Shown piece after piece: positions 1 to 10,380 of a stretch of 64,000 bases of DNA (positions within the stretch are counted from its first letter, which is position 1; each line of letters opens with the position of its first letter). This stretch comes from Halomonas sp. (GTDB taxonomy: Bacteria > Pseudomonadota > Gammaproteobacteria > Pseudomonadales > Halomonadaceae): assembly GCF_020832045.1 (NCBI RefSeq), contig NZ_JAFIFK010000010.1, positions 1 to 64,000 of the forward strand. Reading direction: 5' to 3'. A model generated the notes under the pieces. That model was not told where the DNA came from. It ran no database searches and saw only the letters and a program-made list of their open reading frames with translations. Made by a program: the position numbers and the translations under genes.

Positions 1-166
1 CACCCACGCCCCGACCCACCACCCCCCCCCCGCGCCCCGCCGCCCCCCCCTGCCCGCCCCCCCGCCGCCCACCCCCCCCACCCCCGCCCCGCCCCCCCCC
101 CCCCCCCCACCCCCCCCCCCCACGCCCCTCGCCCCCCGCCCCGCCCGCGGGGGGGGGGGGCCCCCG
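1..166. other. C/G homopolymer-rich low-complexity contig end
   Basis: Almost pure C with occasional A and G, ending in a run of ten G followed by CCCCC. It holds no plausible gene or regulatory element. The comM reading frame on the minus strand runs cleanly up to position 167 and then stops matching its family, so this stretch most likely reflects sequencing or assembly noise at a contig end rather than native DNA. Confidence 0.8.
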
Positions 167-376
167 CGCCAGGTTGAGCACGATTCTTCGCGTGTTGGGG
201 AAGTCGAAACCGGCATTGACCAGGGCACTGCGCACCCGCTCGCGGCTCTCCTTGACGGCGGCCTCGGGCAGGCCCACCAGGGTCATTCCCGGCAGGCCAT
301 TGGCCAGGTGTACCTCGACCTGTACCTCGGGCGCTTCCAGCCCCAGGCCGGCCCGTGTGGCAACGATCGCCAGCAT
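167..376 (-). CDS. comM: ComM/YifB-family Mg-chelatase-like ATPase, N-terminal fragment
   Basis: About 70 N-terminal residues of the YifB/ComM family of AAA+ proteins related to magnesium chelatase subunit ChlI. In Vibrio and Haemophilus, ComM is a helicase that promotes branch migration during natural transformation. Visible family features are the opening LAIVATRAGLGLEAP, the GLPGMTLVGLPE segment, KESRERVRSAL and NTRRIVLNLA. The ATG at 376 is the only in-frame start because a TGA lies seven codons upstream. The gene is cut by the low-complexity window end, so the ATPase core is not seen. It lies next to ubiK and glnK-amtB, an order I recall from Pseudomonas. Confidence 0.85.
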
Positions 377-451
377 CTCGCGGTCCCTCGCAGTTCATTA
401 GCGTAAGGGCTAGATACTAGCATTGTGCCAGAACGGGCTCTCCACGCTGGC

Positions 452-781
452 TCAGCGCTTGGCTTCGCCGGGTGCGCCCGCCCCCTTGTCGGATTCCTCG
501 GGCAGCGTGAGCGTCGCCTTGGTCACAGGGGTCTCCCGTGCGACAAACGCCTTTTCCAGTGCATCAACCTGCTGTTCTAGCGCTTCGACCCGAATACGCG
601 TGCGCTGCAGCACGTCCATCAGAATGTCGAAATCTTCCCGCGACACCAGCTCGAGGCGGTCGAAGGCACCGCGTACCACCTGCTGAATGCCCTTCTGCAG
701 CTCTTCCGGTGCCTGAGCGGCGCCCTGAAGGCGTTCGCCCAGCTGCTGAGCCAGCCGACTGATGGGGTCCTGATTCGCCAT
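452..781 (-). CDS. ubiK: Ubiquinone biosynthesis accessory factor UbiK (YqiC/BMFP family)
   Basis: A 109-residue protein of the BMFP (YqiC) family. UbiK assists aerobic ubiquinone biosynthesis with UbiJ and is thought to link the Ubi enzyme complex to membrane lipid. The sequence starts MANQDPISRLAQQLGERL, has an amphipathic N-terminal half, then a predicted trimeric coiled coil (RTRIRVEALEQQVDALEKAF), and ends in a disordered acidic tail. The start at 781 follows an AAGGAGAAG ribosome-binding site; the open frame continues upstream to 874 without one. It is divergent from glnK across a 290-base regulatory region. Confidence 0.9.
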   Translation of the reverse strand: MANQDPISRLAQQLGERLQGAAQAPEELQKGIQQVVRGAFDRLELVSREDFDILMDVLQRTRIRVEALEQQVDALEKAFVARETPVTKATLTLPEESDKGAGAPGEAKR

Positions 782-837
782 GGTGCGCTTCTCCTTTGCC
801 TGCACATTTGCTCTACAGCATACGCAAGGCCTCGTGA

Positions 838-1410
<573 letters not shown>

Positions 1411-1441
1411 TCGCAATAACGAGAACAACGGAGAAACTCCC

Positions 1442-2767
1442 ATGTATGAACTTGCAGAGTTGAGCTACGCGCTCGACACCTTCTACTTCCTCATCTGTGG
1501 CGTGTTCGTGATGTGGATGGCCGCCGGCTTCTCGATGCTGGAAGCGGGCCTGGTACGCGCCAAGAACACCGCGGAAATTCTGACGAAGAACATTGCCCTG
1601 TTCGCCATCGCCTGCACCATGTACCTGCTGGTGGGCTACGCCATCATGTACTCGAGCGACGCCGGTGGCATCCTGCCCAACCTGGGCGTGCTGATCGGTG
1701 GCGAAAACAGCGTCGATGCTGTCACTGCCGGTGGCGAAGATGCCCCCTACTACTCCATGCGCGCCGATTTCTTCTTCCAGGTGGTCTTCGTCGCCACTGC
1801 CATGTCGATCGTCTCCGGCGCCGTGGCCGAACGCATGAAACTATGGTCCTTCCTCGCCTTCGCCGTGGTCATGACCGGCTTCATTTACCCGGTGTCCGGT
1901 TATTGGACCTGGGGTGAGGGCTGGCTCGACGAGCTCGGCTTCTCCGACTTCGCCGGCTCCGGCATCGTGCACCTGGCCGGTGCCGCGGCAGCGCTGGCCG
2001 GCGTGCTCGTTCTCGGTCCGCGCAAGGGCAAGTACGGCAAGGACGGCAGCATCCATGCCATTCCGGGGGCCAATCTACCGCTGGCCACTCTGGGTACCTT
2101 CATCCTGTGGATGGGCTGGTTCGGCTTCAACGGTGGCTCGGAGCTCAAGCTCTCCGATGTGGCATCGGCCAACAACGTGGCACAGGTGCTGGTCAACACC
2201 AACGCTGCGGCAGCCGGTGGTGTGATCGCCGCACTGATCTTGGCCAAGGTCTGGTTCCGCAAGGCCGACCTGACCATGGCACTTAACGGCGCCCTGGCCG
2301 GCCTGGTGGCGATCACCGCTGAACCGCTGGCGCCCACCGCGCTTGGTGCGACGCTGATCGGTGCCGTGGGCGGCATTATCGTAGTAGGCGCCATCGTCAC
2401 TCTAGACAAGCTGAAGATCGACGATCCGGTCGGTGCCATCTCGGTGCACGGTATCGTGGGTATCTGGGGCCTGCTGGCCGTACCGCTGTCCAATACCGAT
2501 GCCGGCTTCGGCGCCCAGATCATCGGCGGAGTGGCGATCTTCGCCTGGGTCTTTGCTGCCAGCCTGGCCGCATGGCTGATCATCAAGGCCATCATGGGCG
2601 TGCGGGTCAGCGAAGAGGAAGAGTACGAAGGGGTCGACCTTGCCGAGTGCGGCATGGAAGCCTACCCCGAGTTCAGCATCGCCAAGGGCTACGGCAGCAG
2701 CGGCGGCCGTCCGCAGTCCGGCGGCTACGCCGCTGGGGCAGCCGTTGGCCAGCCTCGCGCAGAATGA
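1442..2767 (+). CDS. amtB: Ammonium transporter AmtB
   Basis: A 441-residue Amt/Rh-family ammonium channel of the inner membrane with about eleven hydrophobic segments. The twin pore histidines appear as His177 (SGIVHLAG) and His336 (ISVHGIVG), and the AmtB signature DFAGSGIVH is intact. The start at 1442 follows GGAG; the reading frame begins within the end of glnK, but the upstream part lacks family similarity. There is no clear cleavable signal peptide, unlike E. coli AmtB. It is cotranscribed with the upstream glnK and closed by a terminator at 2786. GlnK is expected to bind its cytoplasmic face. Confidence 0.96.
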   Translation: MYELAELSYALDTFYFLICGVFVMWMAAGFSMLEAGLVRAKNTAEILTKNIALFAIACTMYLLVGYAIMYSSDAGGILPNLGVLIGGENSVDAVTAGGEDAPYYSMRADFFFQVVFVATAMSIVSGAVAERMKLWSFLAFAVVMTGFIYPVSGYWTWGEGWLDELGFSDFAGSGIVHLAGAAAALAGVLVLGPRKGKYGKDGSIHAIPGANLPLATLGTFILWMGWFGFNGGSELKLSDVASANNVAQVLVNTNAAAAGGVIAALILAKVWFRKADLTMALNGALAGLVAITAEPLAPTALGATLIGAVGGIIVVGAIVTLDKLKIDDPVGAISVHGIVGIWGLLAVPLSNTDAGFGAQIIGGVAIFAWVFAASLAAWLIIKAIMGVRVSEEEEYEGVDLAECGMEAYPEFSIAKGYGSSGGRPQSGGYAAGAAVGQPRAE

Positions 2768-3241
<474 letters not shown>

Positions 3242-3259
3242 CAGCTAGCCAGACAGCAA

Positions 3260-3293
3260 AACCCCACGGCCGTGCAAGGCCGTGGGGTTATTT
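3260..3293. terminator. Bidirectional intrinsic terminator between glnK and fpr
   Basis: Perfect 12-bp stem AACCCCACGGCC/GGCCGTGGGGTT with a GTGCAA loop, followed by TTATTT on the plus strand and TTTTGC on the minus strand. It closes the plus-strand P-II gene and the minus-strand fpr. Confidence 0.88.
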
Positions 3294-3341
3294 GAAACGC
3301 GGCTAGTACCGAAACGCTTTGAGCACCCGAAACGTCCCTTT

Positions 3342-4118
3342 CTATTTTTCGACGAAGGCGCGCTCGATCACATAGTCCCCCGGCTCGCCCATGCGCGGCG
3401 AGATATTGAAGCCCAGGTCGTCGAGCAGCGCGCTGGTCTCGTCGAGCATTGCCGGGCTGCCGCAGATCATGGCGCGGTCCTGCTTGGGATCCATCGGCGC
3501 CACGCCGGTATCCTCGAACAGCTTGCCACTACGGATGTGGTCGGTGAGGCGGCCCATGGTATGGAAATCCTCGCGGGTCACGGTGGGGTAGTAGACCAGC
3601 TTCTCGCGGATCTCGTCGCCCAGGTACTCGTGGGCCGGCAGCTCCTTCTGGATGAAATCGGCATAGGCCAGCTCGCTGACGCTGCGCACGCCGTGTACCA
3701 GAATCACCTTCTCGTAGCGCTCATAGACTTCCGGGTCCTGGATCAGGCTCATGAACGGAGCCAGGCCGGTACCGGTGGAGAGGAAGTAGAGGTTGCGTCC
3801 CGGCAGCAGGTCGTCGGTGACCAGGGTCCCGGTGGGCTTGCGGCTGACCATGATCTGATCGCCTACCTTGAGGTGCTGCAGGCGTGAGGTCAGCGGGCCG
3901 TCGGGCACCTTGATGCTGAAGAATTCGAGATGGTCCTCGTAGTTGGGACTGGCAATGGAATAGGCCCGCATCAAGGGCTTGCCGTTCACCTCGAGACCGA
4001 TCATCACGAACTGACCGTTCTTGAAGCGCAGGCTGCGCTCACGGGTGGTACGAAAGCTGAAGAGGGTATCGTTCCAGTGGTGGACGCTGAGAACTTCCTC
4101 TAACGCAAACTTGCTCAT
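3342..4118 (-). CDS. fpr: Ferredoxin--NADP+ reductase
   Basis: A 258-residue flavoprotein of the bacterial subclass I ferredoxin/flavodoxin-NADP+ reductases, transferring electrons between NADPH and ferredoxin or flavodoxin for Fe-S repair and oxidative defence. Visible are the FAD-binding MRAYSIASPNYEDHLEFF segment (RxYS near residue 50) and the NADP-binding STGTGLAPFMSLI. The C-terminus ends in VERAFVEK, the usual short tail of this class. The ATG follows GGAG at the expected distance. It is divergent from a LysR gene that probably controls it. Confidence 0.93.
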   Translation of the reverse strand: MSKFALEEVLSVHHWNDTLFSFRTTRERSLRFKNGQFVMIGLEVNGKPLMRAYSIASPNYEDHLEFFSIKVPDGPLTSRLQHLKVGDQIMVSRKPTGTLVTDDLLPGRNLYFLSTGTGLAPFMSLIQDPEVYERYEKVILVHGVRSVSELAYADFIQKELPAHEYLGDEIREKLVYYPTVTREDFHTMGRLTDHIRSGKLFEDTGVAPMDPKQDRAMICGSPAMLDETSALLDDLGFNISPRMGEPGDYVIERAFVEK

Positions 4119-4264
4119 GCCGGCTCCTGTCTATTCCAATTTCGAATAACGCAAAGGGCAAATCGATTTGCTTGCATTATAAGAGCGCAGGGTTTATCTG
4201 TTAATTGGATTGTATGGATAACCTTTATCCAGTCTACTGATATAGATCAACAACGAGTCGTTTG

Positions 4265-5191
4265 ATGCATTTCACTCTGCGCCAACTCGAGGTCTTCGTC
4301 GCCGTCGCCCAGCACGAGAGCGTCTCCCGCGCCGCACGGGCGCTCTCCATGTCCCAGTCGGCCACCAGTACCGCCCTGGGGGAGCTCGAACGGCAGTTCG
4401 ACTGCCAGCTGCTCGATCGAATCGGCAAAAAATTGCGGCTCAATGCGCTGGGCTTCCAGCTGTTACCCAAGGCGGTAGCACTGCTCGATCGCGCTGAGGA
4501 GATCGAGGAAATCCTGCATGGCCAGCAGGGCATCGGTTCGCTCGACGTGGGCGCCACGCTGACCATCGGCAACTATCTGGCGACGCTGCTGATCAGCGAC
4601 TTCATGCAGCGCCACCCGGGGAGTCGGGTGCGCCTGGCGGTACGCAATACGAGGGAAATCGTCGAGCGCGTGCGTCAACACGAGCTCGATCTGGGCCTCA
4701 TCGAGGGGCACTGCGAGGACGAGGATATCATCACCCAGCCTTGGGTCGAGGACGAGCTATCGGTGTTCTGCTCACCCCGCCATCCGCTGGCCGGACAGGG
4801 GCCCGTCGAATTGGAGCGGCTGCTGCGCGAGGCGTGGATCATGCGCGAGCAGGGCTCCGGTACGCGCATGACCCTGGAGCAGGCCGCTCGGCACCGGCGC
4901 GGCCGCTTCAATACGCTGCTGGAGCTGGAGCACACCGAAGGCATCAAGCGGGCGGTGGAGTCGGGGCTCGGCATCGGCTGCGTCTCCAAGCTGGCGCTGC
5001 GCGACGCCTTTCGCCGTGGCAGCCTGGTGCCGATCCCCACCCCGGAGCTCGACTTGAGCCGCCAGTTCGCCTTCATCTGGCACCGCCACAAGTACCTGGC
5101 CACCGGCATGCGCGAATTCCTGCGCCTGTGTCGACAGATGACCGAGGGGGCCAGGCGCAGCGACGAGATCGACCTGCCGCCGGTGTCCTGA
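4265..5191 (+). CDS. finR: LysR-family transcriptional regulator, FinR-like
   Basis: A 308-residue LysR-type regulator with an N-terminal winged helix-turn-helix (FVAVAQHESVSRAARALSMS) and a substrate-binding-like effector domain (DVGATLTIGNYL, LIEGHCEDEDI). In Pseudomonas putida, FinR is encoded divergently from fprA and activates it under superoxide stress. The same arrangement here, across a 146-base gap, supports that role, which is an inference from position. The ATG at 4265 is preferred over the adjacent TTG at 4262. It converges on the chemoreceptor gene with only 10 bases between. Confidence 0.8.
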   Translation: MHFTLRQLEVFVAVAQHESVSRAARALSMSQSATSTALGELERQFDCQLLDRIGKKLRLNALGFQLLPKAVALLDRAEEIEEILHGQQGIGSLDVGATLTIGNYLATLLISDFMQRHPGSRVRLAVRNTREIVERVRQHELDLGLIEGHCEDEDIITQPWVEDELSVFCSPRHPLAGQGPVELERLLREAWIMREQGSGTRMTLEQAARHRRGRFNTLLELEHTEGIKRAVESGLGIGCVSKLALRDAFRRGSLVPIPTPELDLSRQFAFIWHRHKYLATGMREFLRLCRQMTEGARRSDEIDLPPVS

Positions 5192-5201
5192 CCCCGTCCC
5201 G

Positions 5202-7265
5202 CTAACGATCGCGTAACTTGAAGCCGCCCACCACGCTGGCCAGGCGGTCGGCCTGTTCGCTGAGCTGTTCGGCGGCGGTTGTCGACTCCTCCACCAGCGC
5301 CGCATTCTGCTGGATGGTACGGTCCAAGTCGGCCACCGCCACGCTGACCTGGCCGATACCGTCGCTCTGCTCGCCGGCGGCTATACTGATCTCACCGAGC
5401 ATGTTGGCCACCCGATTCACGCTGGCCACCAACTCACCCATGCTTTCACCGGCGCGCCCCACCAGCTCGGCACCGTTGGCGACACGCTGAGTCGAGGCGT
5501 CGATCAGATTGCGAATATCACGCGAGGCCTCGGCGCTACGCGTGGCCAGTTGGCGCACCTCCCCGGCGACCACGGCGAAGCCGCGTCCGTGCTCGCCGGC
5601 CCGTGCTGCCTCAACCGACGCATTGAGTGCCAGCAGGTTGGTCTGGAAGGCAATACCGTCGATCACCTTGACGATTGCGCCAATCTTTTCCGAGGAGCGG
5701 CTGATCTCGTCCATGGTGCTTACCACCTGATTGACCGTCTCACCCGAACGCTGGGCTACTTCGGCGGCCGACTTCGACAGGCCGTTCGCCTCCCGCGAGG
5801 ACGCCGAGGTATGCTCGACCGTCGCCGAAATCTGCTCCATGGAAGCCGACGTCTGCTGCAGGCTGGCGGCAGCCTGTTCGGTGCGTCGCGACAGATCCTC
5901 ACCGCCGCTGGCAATCTCGCTGGACGCCAAGCGCACCGATTCGCTGCTGTCACGCACGTCGACCAGCACGTCATGAATCTTGTCGACGAAGGCATTGAAC
6001 TGGATAGCAAGTTCGGCGCTTTCGTCGCGCCCGCGCACCGGCAGCCGCTGGGTCAGGTCACCTTCACCGGAAGCGATATCGCGCATGCGTTCGGCCAGCA
6101 GGCGCAGCGGACGTGAGACCCGAGTACCGACCCACCACAGCGCCGCGAGGCCCAGTGCCGCCAGAAGCAGGCCGACCAGCGCCATGCCCAGCGTATCACC
6201 ACGTCGCTGCTCGCCCAGCAACGCCTGCAGTGCGGCAAGCTCCGCCATGACCGCCTGCTCGGGTAGCCGGATCAATAGCGTCCAGGGTTGCTCGCTCGTG
6301 CCGATGGTGAAGGGCTGATAGCGCTCCAGCATGCCGTTGCGCGTCAGCGCGACGCTTGAACCTTCCGTCTTTGCCTGGTCGAGGGCCGTCATGACCTGGC
6401 TGTCGAAGGTATCGTCCGCCGCAGCGCCGAGACGCTCGGCATCGGCGGTATAGGCCACCAGGCCCCCACGCCCCGCCACCAGTGCCATTTCACCGGCACC
6501 GGCATAAAGTTCGGCATTGGCCTGAAGCAGCAGCTCCTGGATGAAATCCAGCGAGAGGTCGACCCCCGCCACACCACGAAAGTCGCCGTTCACCAGGATC
6601 GGTACGTTGAACGAGGTCACCAGCAGTGTCTCGCCGCCGAAATCATAAGGAGCTGGGTCGATGATGCAGGGAACGAGGGACTCGCGCGGGCAGAGATAAT
6701 ATTCGCCTTCGCGCACGCCGCTGGAGAGCACTTCGGTGCTCTCCATGGTAGTGCCTAGCGGCAGCACTTCCACCTGTCCCTCCCCGGTGCGGTACCACCA
6801 GGGCATGAAACGGCCGCTACCGTCATAGCCGTTGCTCTCGCCAAGATCGGCGTACAGCGCATCACGGCCAAAGGCATCGGGCTCCCAGCCGATGTAGGCA
6901 TCCAGCAGCGAGGGGTTCTGGACGACGGTCTGACGCACCAGGTTGGAGAGTTCACGCCGGCTCAGGCCGAGAGCCGTTCGGCCGCTGTCATCCTGCATAC
7001 CCATCAGCGCATTGGCATTGGCCAGCTGAGTCGCCAATGTCAAGGCGTGCTCAAGCTCACGCTGGATCCGCCCGGCCTCGGCCTCGGCCAGCACCTCCAA
7101 ACGCTCATCGATACCTGCCTCGAGCAGCTCGCGGGTATGGGTCTCGACGGTTTGCTGAGTACGCGAGGAAGAGAACAGTCCGTAGACGACAAGCGCCACG
7201 ACCACCATCAACAGGCAGGGGCCGGCCAGAATGAGCACGAACTGGCGTATCGATTTGAGATGCAT
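5202..7265 (-). CDS. Methyl-accepting chemotaxis protein with periplasmic dCache domain
   Basis: A 687-residue transmembrane chemoreceptor. TM1 lies at residues ~8-32, followed by a periplasmic double-Cache sensor of roughly 320 residues, TM2 ([20 protein letters not shown]), a HAMP domain and a cytoplasmic signalling domain with the conserved hairpin tip [20 protein letters not shown]. It should form dimers at the cell pole and control CheA. The ligand cannot be read from sequence; the sensor has an aromatic PWWYRTGEG segment and a two-cysteine stretch ([12 protein letters not shown]). ATG 7265 is preferred because the longer frame needs a TTG without a ribosome-binding site. Confidence 0.92.
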   Translation of the reverse strand: MHLKSIRQFVLILAGPCLLMVVVALVVYGLFSSSRTQQTVETHTRELLEAGIDERLEVLAEAEAGRIQRELEHALTLATQLANANALMGMQDDSGRTALGLSRRELSNLVRQTVVQNPSLLDAYIGWEPDAFGRDALYADLGESNGYDGSGRFMPWWYRTGEGQVEVLPLGTTMESTEVLSSGVREGEYYLCPRESLVPCIIDPAPYDFGGETLLVTSFNVPILVNGDFRGVAGVDLSLDFIQELLLQANAELYAGAGEMALVAGRGGLVAYTADAERLGAAADDTFDSQVMTALDQAKTEGSSVALTRNGMLERYQPFTIGTSEQPWTLLIRLPEQAVMAELAALQALLGEQRRGDTLGMALVGLLLAALGLAALWWVGTRVSRPLRLLAERMRDIASGEGDLTQRLPVRGRDESAELAIQFNAFVDKIHDVLVDVRDSSESVRLASSEIASGGEDLSRRTEQAAASLQQTSASMEQISATVEHTSASSREANGLSKSAAEVAQRSGETVNQVVSTMDEISRSSEKIGAIVKVIDGIAFQTNLLALNASVEAARAGEHGRGFAVVAGEVRQLATRSAEASRDIRNLIDASTQRVANGAELVGRAGESMGELVASVNRVANMLGEISIAAGEQSDGIGQVSVAVADLDRTIQQNAALVEESTTAAEQLSEQADRLASVVGGFKLRDR

Positions 7266-7378
7266 GGGCGCTCTCACTGAAGTAGGAAGCAGGTGGCAGC
7301 GAAGAAAACTCCGCAGCGATGATTCCTCTATCGGCAAGAGCGCCCCTATCTTGAGACGAAAGCTTGAGGCGAGATGCT

Positions 7379-7807
7379 TTAGCGCATATCGCTGACCGCC
7401 TTCTGTATATCGTCTAGCGGCGCTTTGGACAGGTCCTTGTCCAGGGTATGGATGATCAGTTTGCTGGTCGGCCCGTCGATCTTGTCGCGTAATACGCCCA
7501 GGAAACGGGGCGGGGCTACGATGATCAGCTTGTCCATCCGGTTGTCGACCCTGGCCTTGTAGACTCGCTCGGCAATCTGCTTGGCGAAAATTTCCGCCTC
7601 ATGGTCCTGGGCAACGCTGTTGCCACGGCTCTGGCTCCGAGCACTGGTTGTGGACTCGTCAACCGAGCCCGTGGCGCCGGTGACCAGATCTCCCTCATGC
7701 AGACGCCCTTCGGCGTGCACCAGGCTCTCCTTCTCCTCCAGCTTCAGCGCATCGCGTGTGAACACGCGTGCTCGAGCCGCATCGGCCACCACGATATACG
7801 TTGTCAT
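7379..7807 (-). CDS. Host-attachment-family protein (baeRF12-like)
   Basis: A 142-residue cytoplasmic protein of the family named after an Agrobacterium protein required for attachment to host cells and classed among bacterial relatives of archaeo-eukaryotic release factors. It opens [18 protein letters not shown], has a variable linker ([21 protein letters not shown]), and ends with [19 protein letters not shown] and a KDLSK-type segment typical of the family. The start follows AAGGAGAG. The true function is uncertain; the family name is historical and host attachment should not be assumed here. Confidence 0.8.
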   Translation of the reverse strand: MTTYIVVADAARARVFTRDALKLEEKESLVHAEGRLHEGDLVTGATGSVDESTTSARSQSRGNSVAQDHEAEIFAKQIAERVYKARVDNRMDKLIIVAPPRFLGVLRDKIDGPTSKLIIHTLDKDLSKAPLDDIQKAVSDMR

Positions 7808-7900
7808 AGCCTCTCCTTGATGCAATGTATGGGAACGCCCGCAACGGGCCCTCGCCTTCAACATGGCAATGGGTGCCCCACAGGTCAACCGACGGAAAGC

Positions 7901-8710
7901 TTAGAGCACCTTGCGCCGCAGCAGCCCCGTCACCGCCTCGCCGATCAGCACCAGGACGACAATGGCGATCAGGATGGTGGCCACCGTGGGCCAGGCAAAG
8001 GTGTCGATGGCGCCTTGCAGGATCACTCCGATGCCGCCGGCCCCCACCAAGCCCAGCACCGTCGACTCGCGGATGTTGATATCCCAACGCAGGATGACGA
8101 TGGCGAAGAAGGCCGGCATGACCTGAGGCACGATGGCGTAAGCAATCACCTTGGCCTTGGAGGCCCCGGTGGCTTCCATGGCTTCTACCGGCCGGCGATC
8201 GATCTCCTCGATCGCCTCGCCCATCAGCTTGCCGATGAAGCCGATGGAACGAAACATGATGGCCAATATCCCCGCCAGCACTCCGGGGCCGAAGATGGCC
8301 ACGAACAGCAGAGCCCAGATAATGGTATTCACCGAGCGGCTGGCCACCAGGATGAAGCGTCCCAGCCACAGGCAGGCGCGGTTGGGGGTGGTGTTCTGGG
8401 CCGCGATATAGGATACCGGCAGGGCAATGAAAATAGTCAGCGCCGTGGCCAGCGTGGCGATGTGTACGGTTTCGAGCAATGCACTGACGATAGCGGCAAG
8501 CCGCGAAGGATCGGGCGGCCACATGCGCGCGCCCAAGCTAGAGATCTGATTGGGTGCGTCCCACACCCAGGGCCAGAAGATGTCGATGTCGCGTACTGCC
8601 CAGTAGACCACCATGACGGTAACCAGCAGCACGCCATAACGGATTAGGCGCTCCTTTCGGTTGTAGCGCTGCCACACACGGTCGGCCAGGGTATCGGCAT
8701 GATTTACCAT
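7901..8710 (-). CDS. phnE: Phosphonate/phosphite-type ABC transporter permease (PhnE, second copy)
   Basis: A 269-residue inner-membrane permease with about six hydrophobic segments and the ABC EAA loop (GEAIEEIDRRPVEAMEATGASKAKVI). The family-typical ESTVLGLVGAGGIG follows. It is the last gene of the phnD-phnC-phnE-phnE operon. Its ATG overlaps the stop of the upstream phnE by seven bases, indicating translational coupling, and the two permeases likely form a heterodimer. Confidence 0.9.
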   Translation of the reverse strand: MVNHADTLADRVWQRYNRKERLIRYGVLLVTVMVVYWAVRDIDIFWPWVWDAPNQISSLGARMWPPDPSRLAAIVSALLETVHIATLATALTIFIALPVSYIAAQNTTPNRACLWLGRFILVASRSVNTIIWALLFVAIFGPGVLAGILAIMFRSIGFIGKLMGEAIEEIDRRPVEAMEATGASKAKVIAYAIVPQVMPAFFAIVILRWDINIRESTVLGLVGAGGIGVILQGAIDTFAWPTVATILIAIVVLVLIGEAVTGLLRRKVL

Positions 8711-9510
8711 ATCTTTTTCCTCACCCAGCCGCTGATACCTTCACTGACCAGAATCACCGCGATGATCGTGAGCAGGATGGCAAAGGCGAAATCGTAGTCG
8801 TAGCGACCGAAGGCGTTCATCAGCGTACCGCCGATGCCGCCGGCACCGACGATACCGACTACCGCAGAAGCGCGCAGGTTGCTGTCGAGCTGATACATGG
8901 AGAGACCCACCTGGCGCGGCAATATCTGCGGAAATACCGCATAGATCAGCGTCGCCAGATAGCCCGCCCCGGCGGCCTTCATCGCCTCGACCTGGCCCCA
9001 GTCGATCTCCTCGATCTCCTCGGCGAGCAGCTTGCCGACGAAGCCGATCGAGTAGATCGTCAGCGTGAGAATCCCGGCCAGCGGGCCGAAGCCCACCGCG
9101 GCAACGAACAGGATAGCGACGATTACCGGGTGAAAGCTGCGCGAAATGATGATCACCGCACGCCCCAACAGATAGATGGGTTTAGGTGCGACGTTCTTGG
9201 CCGCCATCACGGCAAAAGGGATCGACAGCGCCACCCCGAGCAGCGTGGCCAGGATGGCGATCTGGAAGCTCTCCTTGAAACCGGTGATCAGCAGGCCACT
9301 ACGCTCGAAGCTGGGCGGAAAACCGCCGCCAAAGATACGCGCCGCCCGCGGCAGACCCTCGCTGATGCGTGCCCAGTTGAACGGCAGCGAGCCGAAGGCC
9401 CATACCAGGTAGACGATCACCACCAGCCACAGCCCATAGCGCAGCAGTGGGTTGGCGATGAACGGCGGCTTGCGCCAGGTGCGCGGCGCAGCGTGGTCAG
9501 GGGGCGTCAT
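8704..9510 (-). CDS. phnE: Phosphonate/phosphite-type ABC transporter permease (PhnE, first copy)
   Basis: A 268-residue permease paralogous to the following gene. It has the EAA loop (EIEEIDWGQVEAMKAAGAGYLAT) and the ASAVVGIVGAGGIGG segment. The ATG at 9510 overlaps the end of phnC by 14 bases; a longer frame upstream runs through phnC and is rejected. Paired PhnE subunits are common in phosphonate and phosphite transporters. No C-P lyase or phosphite dehydrogenase is encoded in the window, so the substrate is undetermined. Confidence 0.9.
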   Translation of the reverse strand: MTPPDHAAPRTWRKPPFIANPLLRYGLWLVVIVYLVWAFGSLPFNWARISEGLPRAARIFGGGFPPSFERSGLLITGFKESFQIAILATLLGVALSIPFAVMAAKNVAPKPIYLLGRAVIIISRSFHPVIVAILFVAAVGFGPLAGILTLTIYSIGFVGKLLAEEIEEIDWGQVEAMKAAGAGYLATLIYAVFPQILPRQVGLSMYQLDSNLRASAVVGIVGAGGIGGTLMNAFGRYDYDFAFAILLTIIAVILVSEGISGWVRKKIW

Positions 9511-10303
9511 GGGCGGCCTCCCTCCCCGAACGTCCGGGCTCCTCGGTGATCTCGTCCTCGGCCGTCTCGATACCGCCGTAAATGGCGTCGAGCGCCTCCT
9601 TGTCGAAGTCGGCGGGCAGGCCATCGAAGATCATCCTGCCGTGGCGCAGCCCGACGATGCGTTCGGTATAGGCCTTGGCCTGGGCCACGTTGTGGATATT
9701 GATCAGCACCGGCAACGAGAGCTCGCTGGCCAAGCTCTGCAGCAGCTTCATGATCTGTTCGGAGGTGCGCGGATCGAGGGAGGCCGTCGGTTCGTCCGCC
9801 AACAGGATCTCGGGCTCCTGCATCAGCGCCCGCACCACGCCGACCCGCTGGCGCTCGCCACCGGAAAGTTCGTCGGCACGCTTGTTGGCGTAGTGGGCGA
9901 TGCCCACCCGCTCCATCAGGGAGAAGGCGCGCTCTATGTCACTTTGCGGGTAGCGTCGGGTGATTGCCTGGAACAGGTTGACGTAGCCGAGCCGCCCGGC
10001 CAGAACGTTCTCCATCACCGTCAGCCGGTCGATCAGATTGAAGCCCTGAAAGACCATGCCGATCTTGCGCCGGGCGCGACGCAATTCCCCACCGCGCAGG
10101 TTGACCAGTTCGTTACCGTTGAGCTTGATCGAACCGGAGGTAGGTTCCACCAGGCGGTTGATACAGCGCAGCATGGTGCTCTTGCCGGCGCCGGAGGCGC
10201 CAACGATCGAGACCACGCTGCTACCCTCAACCTTGAGGTCCAGCTCCTTCAGCACCGGCTCATCCCGGCCGTAGCGCTTGACCAGCTTCGAGATTTCCAG
10301 CAT
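9497..10303 (-). CDS. phnC: Phosphonate/phosphite-type ABC transporter ATP-binding protein (PhnC)
   Basis: A 268-residue ABC ATPase with Walker A GASGAGKST (residues ~35-43), Q-loop MVFQGFNLIDRLT, signature LSGGERQRV, Walker B EILLADEP and switch histidine INIHNVAQA. The PhnC-type NVLAGRLGY segment follows the Q-loop. It energises the two PhnE permeases. A hairpin lies between it and phnD upstream, which may lower its expression relative to the binding protein. Confidence 0.93.
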   Translation of the reverse strand: MLEISKLVKRYGRDEPVLKELDLKVEGSSVVSIVGASGAGKSTMLRCINRLVEPTSGSIKLNGNELVNLRGGELRRARRKIGMVFQGFNLIDRLTVMENVLAGRLGYVNLFQAITRRYPQSDIERAFSLMERVGIAHYANKRADELSGGERQRVGVVRALMQEPEILLADEPTASLDPRTSEQIMKLLQSLASELSLPVLINIHNVAQAKAYTERIVGLRHGRMIFDGLPADFDKEALDAIYGGIETAEDEITEEPGRSGREAAHDAP

Positions 10304-10337
10304 TCACCCACCTCGTGCAACAGGGAAACGGAGAGAC

Positions 10338-10358
10338 GCCCCCGGCTAGGCCGAGGGC
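10338..10358 (-). terminator. Intercistronic hairpin between phnD and phnC
   Basis: Imperfect inverted repeat GCCCcCGGC/GCCGaGGGC around a three-base loop, without a T tract. It probably acts as an mRNA-stabilising or attenuating hairpin after the binding-protein gene rather than a full terminator. Confidence 0.4.
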
Positions 10359-10380
10359 TCAGGCTTAATCGTGCCCGGGA

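Noticed and set aside
1-166. C-rich tract as a telomere-like or recombination sequence
   Set aside because: It lacks a repeating unit and interrupts a conserved gene; assembly noise is simpler.
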